A stretch of 6,021 nucleotides of DNA from assembly GCA_027593305.1 (NCBI GenBank), contig JAQCJA010000313.1, forward strand, positions 1 through 6,021, read 5' to 3'. A model generated the notes under the pieces. It was not told where the DNA came from, did no database searches, and saw nothing but the letters and a program-made list of their open reading frames with translations. Shown here one piece after another: positions 1 through 6,021 of this stretch (positions within the stretch are counted from its first letter, which is position 1; each line of letters begins with the position of its first letter). Source of the stretch: a bacterium. Lineage in GTDB: Bacteria > Latescibacterota > UBA2968 > UBA8231. The translations under genes were made by a program, and so were the position numbers.

Positions 1-103
1 GAGGACGGGTCAGACGTGTTACCGCCTCGGCCCGTCGGGCCCCTGGGTCGCAAGTACCCGGTGGGGTCCCACTACACCCTGAATCGGATGCACTTTGTGA
101 GTT

Positions 104-126
104 CGCCAGCTTTCCTTTTGCTGGCG
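104..126 (+). other. Hairpin in the leader (7 bp stem, 9 base loop)
   Basis: CGCCAGC at 104-110 pairs perfectly with GCTGGCG at 120-126 around a pyrimidine-rich loop (111-119). It is the strongest secondary structure in the leader and shares its last base with the next small hairpin. It could be part of a terminator of a gene left of the window or a structured 5' leader of the gene at 257. The sequence does not decide between these. Confidence 0.4.
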
Positions 127-140
127 GCAAAGTGCCTTTT
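126..140 (+). terminator. Possible short intrinsic terminator
   Basis: GGCA (126-129) pairs with TGCC (133-136) around the loop AAG and is followed at once by TTTT (137-140). The geometry is that of a Rho-independent terminator, but four base pairs and four T are weak for a GC-rich genome. It may act together with the hairpin just upstream. If real, it would end a transcript entering from the left. Confidence 0.25.
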
Positions 141-256
141 CTGGTCTCCGTTGACCTTCACGGATCGATCCCATTGTGTTGGCTGCACCACGCCGGGCTC
201 CCCCGTCGGCGGCGAGCCTGTCCAGATCCCACTACCCGGATACGAGCTTCTGCACC

Positions 257-1562
257 ATGGCTGAGAACCAGTACAACGACCGCACGGATTCGCTGGAGAC
301 CAAACTGCGCCTGCTGCAACAGGCCTGGGCCGACGGTCGTCACGACCTGGCCATGTCGTTGCTGGAGTCACTCAAGGACACAGTCGCCTTCGAACGGCAG
401 AGGCATCCAAACCCGCCGCAAGCTACCATCGGCGCGGAGGAATTTCTCCAGGTCGCCTCCATGCCTGCGGCGTGGGCGACATGGGCCGGGGGCTGGCAGT
501 TCTGCAAAGTGGTGGAACTGCGCGAGACCGCTGGCATCGCGCGGCAACAGGAACCGGTGACGATCGACATTGCCTTCCGCGAGACCTGTGTGCGGATCTG
601 CAACGCGAACTCCGGGTAGCGTCGCTGGATGAAGACAGCGGCACTCCGCTGGAAGTCGTGAGCCAGTTGTGTGCCGAGACCTGCCAGGGCGGCCGGCGAC
701 AGGGCCGCCTGCTGTTCATGGCCGATGTCGCTGCGCATGGTCAGGCCCGCTACCTGGTCTTCTACGGCAACCCGCTGGCCGAACTGCCTCGTTATGCCAC
801 GGACCTGCAGGTCGAGGGCGAAGGGTATGCCCTCGACATCCACAACGATTTCTACACCGCCCATCTGTCGCGACAGATGGGCCAGATGGAATCACTCCGC
901 TACAAGGGCCCGAAGGAATTGGAGTTATCCGCCGCTGCTTACTACGGCGGTGTCGGCCACGGCGAACCGGCGGGCATCGATTGGGGCCACGACTATTTTG
1001 CCTCGAATCGCTAGCAGAAATTCCGCATCACCAACTGGGCCCGTTGCCCCAACTATGAAATTGTGCGGGGCCCGCTCTGCGTACAAGTGCGGCGCTGGGG
1101 GTTTCCTCACAGTGCGACGCACCCGCTGTTTGCCCCGAGTCGGATGCATATCGACGTGCAGTACACGTTCTACGCCGGCTTGCCCTATTTCCTCAAGGAG
1201 GGCAGCATGGAAATGGTGCAGGACTTCGAGATGAACTACCTGCGTGATGATGAGTGGGTGATCGCCGGGCACCCCTTCACCCAGACCGTGTGGATGGACG
1301 GGGAGGGTCTGCTGCATGAGGGCACCGTGCCTGCAGGGTCAGAGAATGATTTGTGGGGCGTGGGTGCGCCGCGCTCCGCCAGCGCAATGCCTATCTGCTG
1401 CAGCCCTACGAGGGCCCCGAGCAGGTGCAGCGGATCAGAAGCCGGATGCTGGCGCCGCTGAAAGTATGCGCCGGCCGTCTGCCGGATACGGCCAACATCA
1501 GTGCGGGACAGCTGGCGCGGGCCGGCGAATCCGCAGACCGCTCTGCACGACGTCGTGGATGA
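257..1562 (+). pseudogene. Broken gene for a RIFT-barrel protein of exo-rhamnogalacturonan lyase type
   Basis: One protein is spread over three frames. Frame A runs from the ATG at 257 (MAENQYNDRTDSLETK) to about 583. Frame B runs from about 583 to 1365 with an in-frame TAG at 1012-1014. Frame C runs from about 1368 to the TGA at 1560-1562. Adding one base after 583 joins A to B as AFREDLCADLQRELRVAS. The second change, near 1363-1374, is from DLWGVG to RQRNAYLLQPYE and may also include lost sequence. An N-terminal helical stretch is followed by segments such as VVELRETAGIARQQEPV, RYLVFYGNPLAELPRYATDL, IVRGPLCVQVRRWG and YTFYAGLPYF. These recall the beta-rich RIFT-barrel proteins near exo-rhamnogalacturonan lyases, many of unknown function. 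The family call is from memory of such patterns, not a search. No signal peptide was seen. No clear ribosome binding site precedes 257. As it stands only about 120 residues would be made from the ATG. Sequencing error is the main alternative to true decay. Confidence 0.6.
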
Positions 1563-1818
1563 CCAGTTCATGCAGGTCGCCGCCAATATCGTCGACATGG
1601 GATACGTCTGCGACGTACATGTGGAGCGAGGCGTGGTTCGGGTGCTGATCACCATGCCGCACCGGGGTCGGCCCATGTACGGTTTCATCGGCGTGCCCGT
1701 GCGCGAGCGGTTGCTGCAGGTAGATGGAATCGACGATGTGGTGGTGGACTTCACCTGGGAGCCGGCGTGGGATGTGGGACGTCTGACAACTCGCGGGCGG
1801 GAGCTCTTCGGTCTGTAA
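1501..1818 (+). CDS. DUF59/MIP18-family protein (PaaD-like, iron-sulfur assembly type)
   Basis: This small 105-residue protein matches the DUF59 fold: an N-terminal helix (ALHDVVDDQF, residues 14-23), the signature NIVDMGYV (29-36), a strand VVRVLITM (45-52), a helix with VRERLLQVDGIDD (67-79), and the ending VVVDFTWEPAWDVGRLT (80-96). Relatives (SufT, PaaD, MIP18) help assemble or deliver iron-sulfur clusters in the cytoplasm. Two family hallmarks differ: the usual DPE is DDQ, and the usual cysteine in PGCP is replaced in HRGRP (54-58). The only cysteine is at residue 37. Cluster-related chemistry is therefore uncertain. The start is not secure: GTG at 1501 is the only start that keeps the first helix, no ribosome binding site is visible, and it lies 62 bases inside the end of the preceding damaged gene. 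A further frame change around 1540 or loss of the original start is possible. It ends with TAA at 1816-1818. Confidence 0.7.
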   Translation: MRDSWRGPANPQTALHDVVDDQFMQVAANIVDMGYVCDVHVERGVVRVLITMPHRGRPMYGFIGVPVRERLLQVDGIDDVVVDFTWEPAWDVGRLTTRGRELFGL

Positions 1819-1821
1819 CTT

Positions 1822-1847
1822 CGGCTGCTCAGCGCTGTCGGCAGCCG
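1822..1847 (+). terminator. Hairpin just after the DUF59 gene, terminator-like without a T run
   Basis: CGGCTGC (1822-1828) pairs perfectly with GCAGCCG (1841-1847) around a 12-base loop that itself contains the palindrome AGCGCT. It starts 4 bases after the TAA stop of the DUF59 gene. Position favours a role in 3' end formation or transcript stability, but there is no T tract, so intrinsic termination is doubtful. Confidence 0.3.
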
Positions 1848-1942
1848 GTCCAGGCTGCGCACAACGATCGCCGGATGCCGTGTGGCGCCCGCTTCGACGC
1901 TGCGACAGAAACGGAGTAGACTAAGGACACTTGTTCCACAAC

Positions 1943-1949
1943 AGGGAGA
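1943..1949 (+). promoter_or_regulatory. Ribosome binding site fixing the enolase-type start
   Basis: AGGGAGA lies 8 bases before the ATG at 1958. The reading frame could be extended back to TTG at 1931, but that would place the binding site inside the gene, so ATG 1958 is preferred. This is the clearest Shine-Dalgarno sequence in the window. Confidence 0.75.
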
Positions 1950-1957
1950 CAGCAGAA

Positions 1958-3058
1958 ATGGCAGACGCAGTAGAAGATCGTGGCGCCAGCATCCGCGTCA
2001 CCCGTCTCACGGCGATCCCCGCAGGGCGCAAGGGCTACGTGAAGTTGGAGACCAGCGAGGGGATCACCGGCTGGGGCGAAATCAACAACATGGTGACCCC
2101 CGTCGCCTGTGCGCTGGCCGAGTCCCTCGCTGAAATCGTGGTCGGCGAAAACCCGACGCGTATCGAGCATCTGTGGCAACGTCTGTTCCGCTCACACCGC
2201 AACCTGCGCAACGGCGGCCTGATGATGCACACGATTTCCGCCGTCGACATGGCGCTGTGGGATATCACAGGAAAACTCTACGGTGTCCCTGTGTATCGCC
2301 TCCTCGGGGGGCCATGCCGTGACAAAGTATGGATGTACCCCAGCCCGAAGGCGATCAAGGTCAGCCCGGGTGGGGCGCACCCGCACGCCGGGACGCCGGA
2401 CATGGTGGAGGCGATCCTGGGCCGTATCGGTGCCGCTCGCAACAAGGTCGGTTGTGATGGCGCCGTCATGTTTGATGCCCATTCCATGCTGCCCCCACCC
2501 CTGGTCCGCCAGCTGGGCAGTTACCTGAAATCGGATGATCTGCTGTTTTTCGAAGAAGGCTGGGTGCCGGGCAACATTGACGTCATGCGCCGAGTGCGTG
2601 AAGCGATCCCCACGCCGCTGGCGACAGGCGAACGGGATCGGACCATCTGGGAGGTGCGTGAAATCCTCGAGGCCCAGGTGATCGATATACTGCAACCGGA
2701 CTGTGGCCACGGTGGTGGCATCACCCAGATGAAGAAGGTTGCCACCCTGGCCGAAGCCAATCACGTGCCCATCGCGCCGCACTGCACCATGTCCTACCTG
2801 GGACTGACGGCGAGCCTGCACGTTGCCGCGTCTGTACCCTTCTTCCTCATTCACGAAGGTTAGATTCGCAATCTGGCCGAGGGTGTCGCCAACAAGACGT
2901 GGGCCATGGATGCAGAGGGCTACGTGAACTTGCCGGAGGGCCCGGGCCTTGGTGTCGAGATGAATGAGACCCTGGCTCGCGAAGTCGGGCTACGGCAGGA
3001 TCAGAAGTTCGAATGGCCCGACAACCGGCTGCCGGATGGGTCTGTGGCGGACTACTGA
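1958..3058 (+). pseudogene. Enolase-superfamily (mandelate racemase/muconate lactonizing type) sugar-acid dehydratase with in-frame TAG
   Basis: This gene encodes 366 codons with a TAG at codon 302 (2861-2863); homology continues in the same frame to the TGA at 3056-3058. The capping domain (residues 11-120) includes TSEGITGWGE (32-41), MALWDITGKLYG (98-109) and YRLLGGPCRDKV (113-124). The barrel shows metal ligands D173 (FDAH), E199 (FFEEGW) and E225 (ATGER), plus H175, D248 (LQPDCGHGGG) and H275 (IAPHC). This D-x-H and His/Asp arrangement is that of D-galactonate dehydratase and related acid-sugar dehydratases, which remove water from an aldonate to give a 2-keto-3-deoxy acid using magnesium. 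The true substrate cannot be read from sequence. After the TAG, LPEGPGLGVEM is the usual C-terminal motif that closes the barrel region, so a product cut at residue 301 would be incomplete. The stretch between MYPSP and KAIKV (126-135) is unusually short, as if the first barrel helix were missing. It is either decaying, read through, or affected by sequence error. Confidence 0.8.
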
Positions 3059-5031
3059 AGCGCTGGACCCGGTGGCCGCCGGACGATGGCGCCGTCGATG
3101 GCGCCCTTTCGCAGGTAGGTGCGGGCGAAGCCAAGCATCAGGCGAATGCTGCCTGCCGCAGCAGAATCATCTGCCGCCTCTGCCGTCCTGACCCATTCGT
3201 CGCCTTGCCGCAGTGCGTGTTGATAGACCGTTCGAGCCCGTTGTTCAAGACCGAAGTTGGCATACGTACGGGCGATCATGAACTGATACGGCCAGTCATT
3301 CGTGCTCATGCCGGAAACCCAGTCCAGGCGCTGGAACGCCTCTTCCTGCTGACCGTTTTCGAGCAGGGCCGTTGCATGGTTGATCTGTCGCTCGGCACTC
3401 ATGGGCCTCGCCTCGGCCCAGCTTCGTGCCCGTGCCAGCATCGACGGCCGACGATAGGACTCGAAGTCGATGGGCTGGGTGTCGATGCCCAACACGCTCG
3501 CCACGATCTGTCGTGCCCGTGACCAGGAGAAGATCTCCCCCTGCGTTCGTTCCCGAAGGGTCGAGTACAGGTGGGCAACACTCGTGTCACCAAAGTGGTT
3601 CTCATCCGTCAGCAGTGTCGTGATGTACCCTGTCGGCAGGATGCGCTGGTAGTGGCCGACGCGCCAACTGCTGTCCTCATAGGCCGGCAGCCTTGCCAGC
3701 ATGGGATCCGTCAACGCCAGAACATCAACGATGTGCACCGCCGGACCGGCAAAGTATCCCAGCATGCCGACGTTGTGTTCGATCATGAGTGCACCGCCTT
3801 TGCCTGCACGATCCTGCAGGGCGGCACCATCCATGAAGACCGTGGGCGTTGTGGTGCCCTCCTTGCTGATGGCCGCATTACAGGCCCGCCCCTTGTCGAC
3901 CCACGGATGGTCGGGCACGTTATCCCCGGACAGCGCCCGTATCAGCCCGGTGTGGGGAAAATAGTACGAACGTTCATCGGCGATCCCGTGGAACCAGCCC
4001 CCATCCCTCGGTGCCAGGTACACCAGTGCATTGCACACGAGCAGCGACGCGACCACGGCCCAGCGTCGAAGCGGCGTGCCCAGTACTGTCTGCGCAGCCA
4101 GCAGCAGCACCGCCAGGAAGAGGACGGGTGTCAGCAGGCGACCGCTCATGAAGTCCCCGCCAACGACCACGACATAGAGCAGATAGACCACCATGCCGGC
4201 AGCCAGGGGCCGCAGCTGCGGCGAGCGCCAGATGGCATGGACAGCGACGGTGGTGATCACGGCCAGGGTCAGGGGATCACGTCGCAGAGAATCGACGAGG
4301 TAGAAGCAACCCTGGATCACGAGTTGAGCCCGAGGGATCCCACTGCCCAGCTTGGCGTAGGCCGTATTGGGAAACAGTGCACCGTAGTAGATCAGTGAGA
4401 AGAGTTCCCACAGCAGGAATGGGGCCGCTCCCAGAAACAGCATCCGTGCCACCTGCCGACGAGGGACGCCGACGGTGGCCGCCAGCAACGAGGGCAATGC
4501 CAGCAGCAACGCGTCCATACGCGTCGTGGCCAGCAGCGAGGCACTGAGCGTCTGCAGCAGCAGCCTCTGGCGGCCCGTCGTCCGCGTGTAGCCCCAGACG
4601 TGGAAGGCCAGCAGCAGGTGGATGAGGGGATTCTCCAGGCCGGAGGTCGAAAAATCGGTCCAGGCCCGCGAACTGAGCAGCAGGCCGATGGCGAGCATGC
4701 CCGTGGCTGTGGTGCGTGCCAGGGCGAAGGCCGCCGCCGCCGCCAGCAGCGACAGCGCGATACTCAGCAGCAGACTGGAGTAGTAGACCTCACCAGAGAG
4801 CAGACGGCCGATGGCCAGGAGGATGAGCCACAGGGGGTGCGTGAAGACCTGAACCCGTTCATCGACATTCCACCGCAGACCGTAACCATTGGCCCAGTTG
4901 TCGGCGACGCGGAGACTGATATAGGCATCGTCACAGAGCCATGCAGTGCCTGCCAGAACCGCTGCCAACACTGTCAGCAGGGCCAGCGGTATACTCGCTG
5001 CCCACCAGTCTTTCCGATCCCTTATCTGCAT
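3052..5031 (-). CDS. GT-C type membrane glycosyltransferase-like protein (AftB/ZomB-like) with TPR-like C-terminus
   Basis: The 659-residue protein has an N-terminal membrane half with about ten hydrophobic segments (roughly 11-31, 66-80, 84-105, 133-149, 157-188, 197-216, 254-268, 276-290, 298-317, 323-340). A soluble part follows. The first outer loop carries CDDAYISLR (33-41), whose acidic pair is the usual catalytic site in GT-C enzymes, then RWNVDERVQVFTHPLW (53-68). STSGLENPL (128-136), GGDFMSGR (291-298), ALTDPML (439-445) and GHYQRILPTGY (459-469) complete a pattern I associate with mycobacterial arabinosyltransferase AftB and the flagellar protein ZomB. Such enzymes usually move a sugar from a polyprenyl-phosphate carrier to an acceptor outside the membrane; donor and acceptor here are unknown. 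Residues about 546-610 look like TPR helices (INHATALLENGQQEEAFQRL, ARTVYQHALRQG). ATG 5031 is 12 bases after the dehydrogenase stop, so the two are probably co-transcribed, although no strong ribosome binding site is seen. It ends with TAG at 3054-3052 and overlaps the plus-strand gene end by 7 bases. It is undamaged. Confidence 0.75.
   Translation of the reverse strand: MQIRDRKDWWAASIPLALLTVLAAVLAGTAWLCDDAYISLRVADNWANGYGLRWNVDERVQVFTHPLWLILLAIGRLLSGEVYYSSLLLSIALSLLAAAAAFALARTTATGMLAIGLLLSSRAWTDFSTSGLENPLIHLLLAFHVWGYTRTTGRQRLLLQTLSASLLATTRMDALLLALPSLLAATVGVPRRQVARMLFLGAAPFLLWELFSLIYYGALFPNTAYAKLGSGIPRAQLVIQGCFYLVDSLRRDPLTLAVITTVAVHAIWRSPQLRPLAAGMVVYLLYVVVVGGDFMSGRLLTPVLFLAVLLLAAQTVLGTPLRRWAVVASLLVCNALVYLAPRDGGWFHGIADERSYYFPHTGLIRALSGDNVPDHPWVDKGRACNAAISKEGTTTPTVFMDGAALQDRAGKGGALMIEHNVGMLGYFAGPAVHIVDVLALTDPMLARLPAYEDSSWRVGHYQRILPTGYITTLLTDENHFGDTSVAHLYSTLRERTQGEIFSWSRARQIVASVLGIDTQPIDFESYRRPSMLARARSWAEARPMSAERQINHATALLENGQQEEAFQRLDWVSGMSTNDWPYQFMIARTYANFGLEQRARTVYQHALRQGDEWVRTAEAADDSAAAGSIRLMLGFARTYLRKGAIDGAIVRRPPGPALQ
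3088..3105. terminator. Hairpin at the convergent 3' ends
   Basis: GGCGCC at 3088-3093 and again at 3100-3105 can pair with each other around the loop GTCGAT. It arises from a 12-base tandem unit beginning GATGGCGCC (3085 and 3097), which encodes GAIDGAI near the C-terminus of the minus-strand protein. It lies 30 bases past the enolase-type stop and is followed by CTTTC on the plus strand. It could help end plus-strand transcription, but the T run is poor and it sits inside a coding region. Confidence 0.2.
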
Positions 5032-5043
5032 ATCAATGCCCGG

Positions 5044-6021
5044 CTACTGCTCCCAATCGAGGAGCACTCCCAGAGCCTCACCAGGGCGGTTCCACAACAG
5101 GTCGAAGGCGGCGCCCGCTTCGCTGAAAGGGAAACGGTGCGTCGTCATGGCGTCGACCTGTACCGCGCCGGAGGCGAGCAGAGACATGGCTCGCCGGTAG
5201 GAAGCCAGACCGATGCTCTGTCCGTAGTAGCCGCCAAGGATGCGGCGCCGTTGGATCTTGCCTGAAGGCATGGACAGGTCCTGATCCTCGTACAGACCGA
5301 TCAGGTGCAGGGTACCGTCCACCCCAAGCATGTCGAGGCCCTGAGCAAATGCTTTTGGCCCCGCCGGGCCACCAACAGCGTAGACCACCAGATGCGCACC
5401 GGCGCCATTGGTCAGCCTGCGTACCGCCGCTACGGGGTCCCGTTGACCGGCGTGGATGACATGATCGGCGCCCAACGTTTCCGCCAGGGCACAGCGGTTG
5501 TCGAGTGCGTCTACGGCGATGACATACCCGGTCCCATTGGCCTTCATCACCTGCAGCATCAGGCTGCCCACAAGCCCCTGACCGAGGATGACAACGGTAT
5601 CTGTGGGACCGATCTCTTCCGCATCCACCCAGGTTACCGACCCGGACGTCAGTGGGTAATAGGGTGCGCGATCCCAGCTGACATCGTCCGGCAGTGCGAC
5701 AACACTGGATTGCGCGCCGGGGGTCGGCGTCAGGGCAGAGCGCACAGTGTACTGGGCGTGGGGTGCCAGTGCCACAACTCGATCGCCGATCTGAAAATGT
5801 CCCACGCCCTCGCCAACAGCATCGATTGTGCCGGCCATGGAATATCCCATGATCTCGTGGCTGACAGCATGTTCCCGTGCGTAGCGCGCCCCCATTTCGG
5901 AGCCGCGGCTGATCAATGACCGTACCGCCTTGATACGCACCTCCCCGTGCCCCGGTTCGGGCATGGGTGCTTCCTCCACAATCAGGTTGTACTTGCCTTC
6001 CGGCTTGGCCAATCGCTTCAC
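5044..6021 (-). CDS. Medium-chain dehydrogenase/reductase, zinc-free type, start at window edge
   Basis: The 325-residue protein has a GroES-like N-terminal domain (about 1-125; PMPEPGHGEVRIKA at 19-32, GYSMAGTIDAVGEGV at 59-73, IGDRVVAL at 78-85). The Rossmann domain is at about 138-265, with the dinucleotide motif GQGLVG (147-152), acidic D171 at the end of the second strand (suggesting NAD(H) over NADP(H)), GADHVI (184-189) and YAVGGP (214-219). The catalytic-zinc cysteine expected near residue 36-40 is absent: the position reads SLISRGSE (35-42). The structural-zinc cysteine cluster is also absent, and the only cysteine is C177. This resembles MDR members annotated as zinc-binding that probably bind none. 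It likely oxidises a hydroxyl or reduces a carbonyl of a small, perhaps sugar-derived, substrate in the cytoplasm; the substrate is unknown. The first codon is GTG at 6021-6019, the last bases of the window. It fits the usual family start, but the gene could begin further right. It ends with TAG at 5046-5044, 12 bases before the membrane protein gene. Confidence 0.8.
   Translation of the reverse strand: MKRLAKPEGKYNLIVEEAPMPEPGHGEVRIKAVRSLISRGSEMGARYAREHAVSHEIMGYSMAGTIDAVGEGVGHFQIGDRVVALAPHAQYTVRSALTPTPGAQSSVVALPDDVSWDRAPYYPLTSGSVTWVDAEEIGPTDTVVILGQGLVGSLMLQVMKANGTGYVIAVDALDNRCALAETLGADHVIHAGQRDPVAAVRRLTNGAGAHLVVYAVGGPAGPKAFAQGLDMLGVDGTLHLIGLYEDQDLSMPSGKIQRRRILGGYYGQSIGLASYRRAMSLLASGAVQVDAMTTHRFPFSEAGAAFDLLWNRPGEALGVLLDWEQ

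Larger units (their letters stand above)
1..256. other. Leader region without a convincing gene
   Basis: No reading frame here looks like a protein: the candidates are arginine- and proline-rich translations typical of GC-rich non-coding frames. It lies upstream of the damaged RIFT-like gene whose ATG is at 257. It holds a 5 bp inverted repeat (29-33 with 37-41), a stronger 7 bp hairpin at 104-126, and a short hairpin followed by four T at 126-140. The 9-base word TCCCACTAC occurs at 67-75 and again at 227-235, which may be chance. The region may contain the end of an upstream transcription unit and the promoter of the gene at 257, but I could not identify convincing -35 and -10 boxes. Confidence 0.5.

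Noticed and set aside
29..41. Inverted repeat GGCCC-GTC-GGGCC near the left edge
   Set aside because: Five base pairs with a three-base loop and no T run in very GC-rich DNA is not evidence of a functional site.
340..864. Minus-strand open frame of 174 codons opposite the damaged gene
   Set aside because: It spans the frame change at 583 without trouble, which made it a candidate, but it resembles no protein family, whereas the plus-strand pieces fit one another.
1893..1922. Possible promoter: TTCGAC, 18 bases, TAGACT before the enolase-type gene
   Set aside because: The -10 box matches four of six consensus bases but the -35 box is poor, so it is no better than expected by chance in this region.
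2192..2854. Minus-strand open frame of 220 codons inside the enolase-type gene
   Set aside because: Its length follows from the codon pattern of the GC-rich plus-strand gene; the plus strand has all the catalytic motifs.
3571..4398. Long plus-strand open frame (275 codons) opposite the membrane protein gene
   Set aside because: It is rich in Q, R, H and D with no recognisable motif, and the minus strand here has clear membrane segments and conserved motifs. It is a shadow of that gene.
4420..4640. Many CAGCAG / GCCAGCAGC words resembling a trinucleotide repeat
   Set aside because: On the minus strand these are CTGCTG leucine codons in the membrane segments, with no regular period beyond the coding pattern.
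5305..5919. Plus-strand open frame of 204 codons opposite the dehydrogenase gene
   Set aside because: The opposite strand has a complete MDR pattern; this frame shows no family features and no start signals.

Overview
The window is about 6 kb of GC-rich bacterial DNA. Two blocks of genes converge near position 3055: a plus-strand block (about 257-3058) and a minus-strand block (3052-6021). No rRNA, tRNA, CRISPR array, insertion sequence or phage gene was seen. The gene mix is an enolase-superfamily sugar-acid dehydratase, a RIFT-barrel-like protein of the exo-rhamnogalacturonan lyase type, a zinc-free medium-chain dehydrogenase, and a large GT-C type membrane protein. This suits an uncultured, carbohydrate-degrading bacterium, for example an environmental lineage of the Latescibacterota/Poribacteria kind. 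That placement is a guess from gene content, not something the sequence proves.

Plus-strand block. Positions 1-256 hold no convincing gene but contain a hairpin and a short terminator-like element. From 257 to 1562 lies one damaged gene: a continuous protein homology is spread over three reading frames and interrupted by a TAG codon. A compact, intact DUF59/MIP18-type protein (1501-1818) follows, overlapping the tail of the damaged gene. After a 139-base gap with a hairpin and a good ribosome binding site comes an enolase-superfamily gene (1958-3058). It keeps the dehydratase catalytic residues but has an in-frame TAG at codon 302 and appears to lack one segment at the start of the barrel.

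Minus-strand block. A medium-chain dehydrogenase/reductase (5044-6021, starting at the window edge) is followed after 12 bases by a 659-residue membrane protein (3052-5031) resembling AftB/ZomB-like GT-C glycosyltransferases with a TPR-like C-terminal part. Both are undamaged. The 3' ends of the two blocks overlap by 7 bases.

How they may work together: the RIFT-like protein, the dehydratase and the dehydrogenase would fit breakdown of acidic sugars, but nothing in the window names a substrate. All obvious lesions fall in the left half (two frame changes, two in-frame TAG codons, probable internal deletions) and none in the right half. This points either to local gene decay or to poorer sequence quality there. 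No convincing new system was found; the most useful observations are the lesion cluster and the altered signature residues of the DUF59 and enolase proteins.
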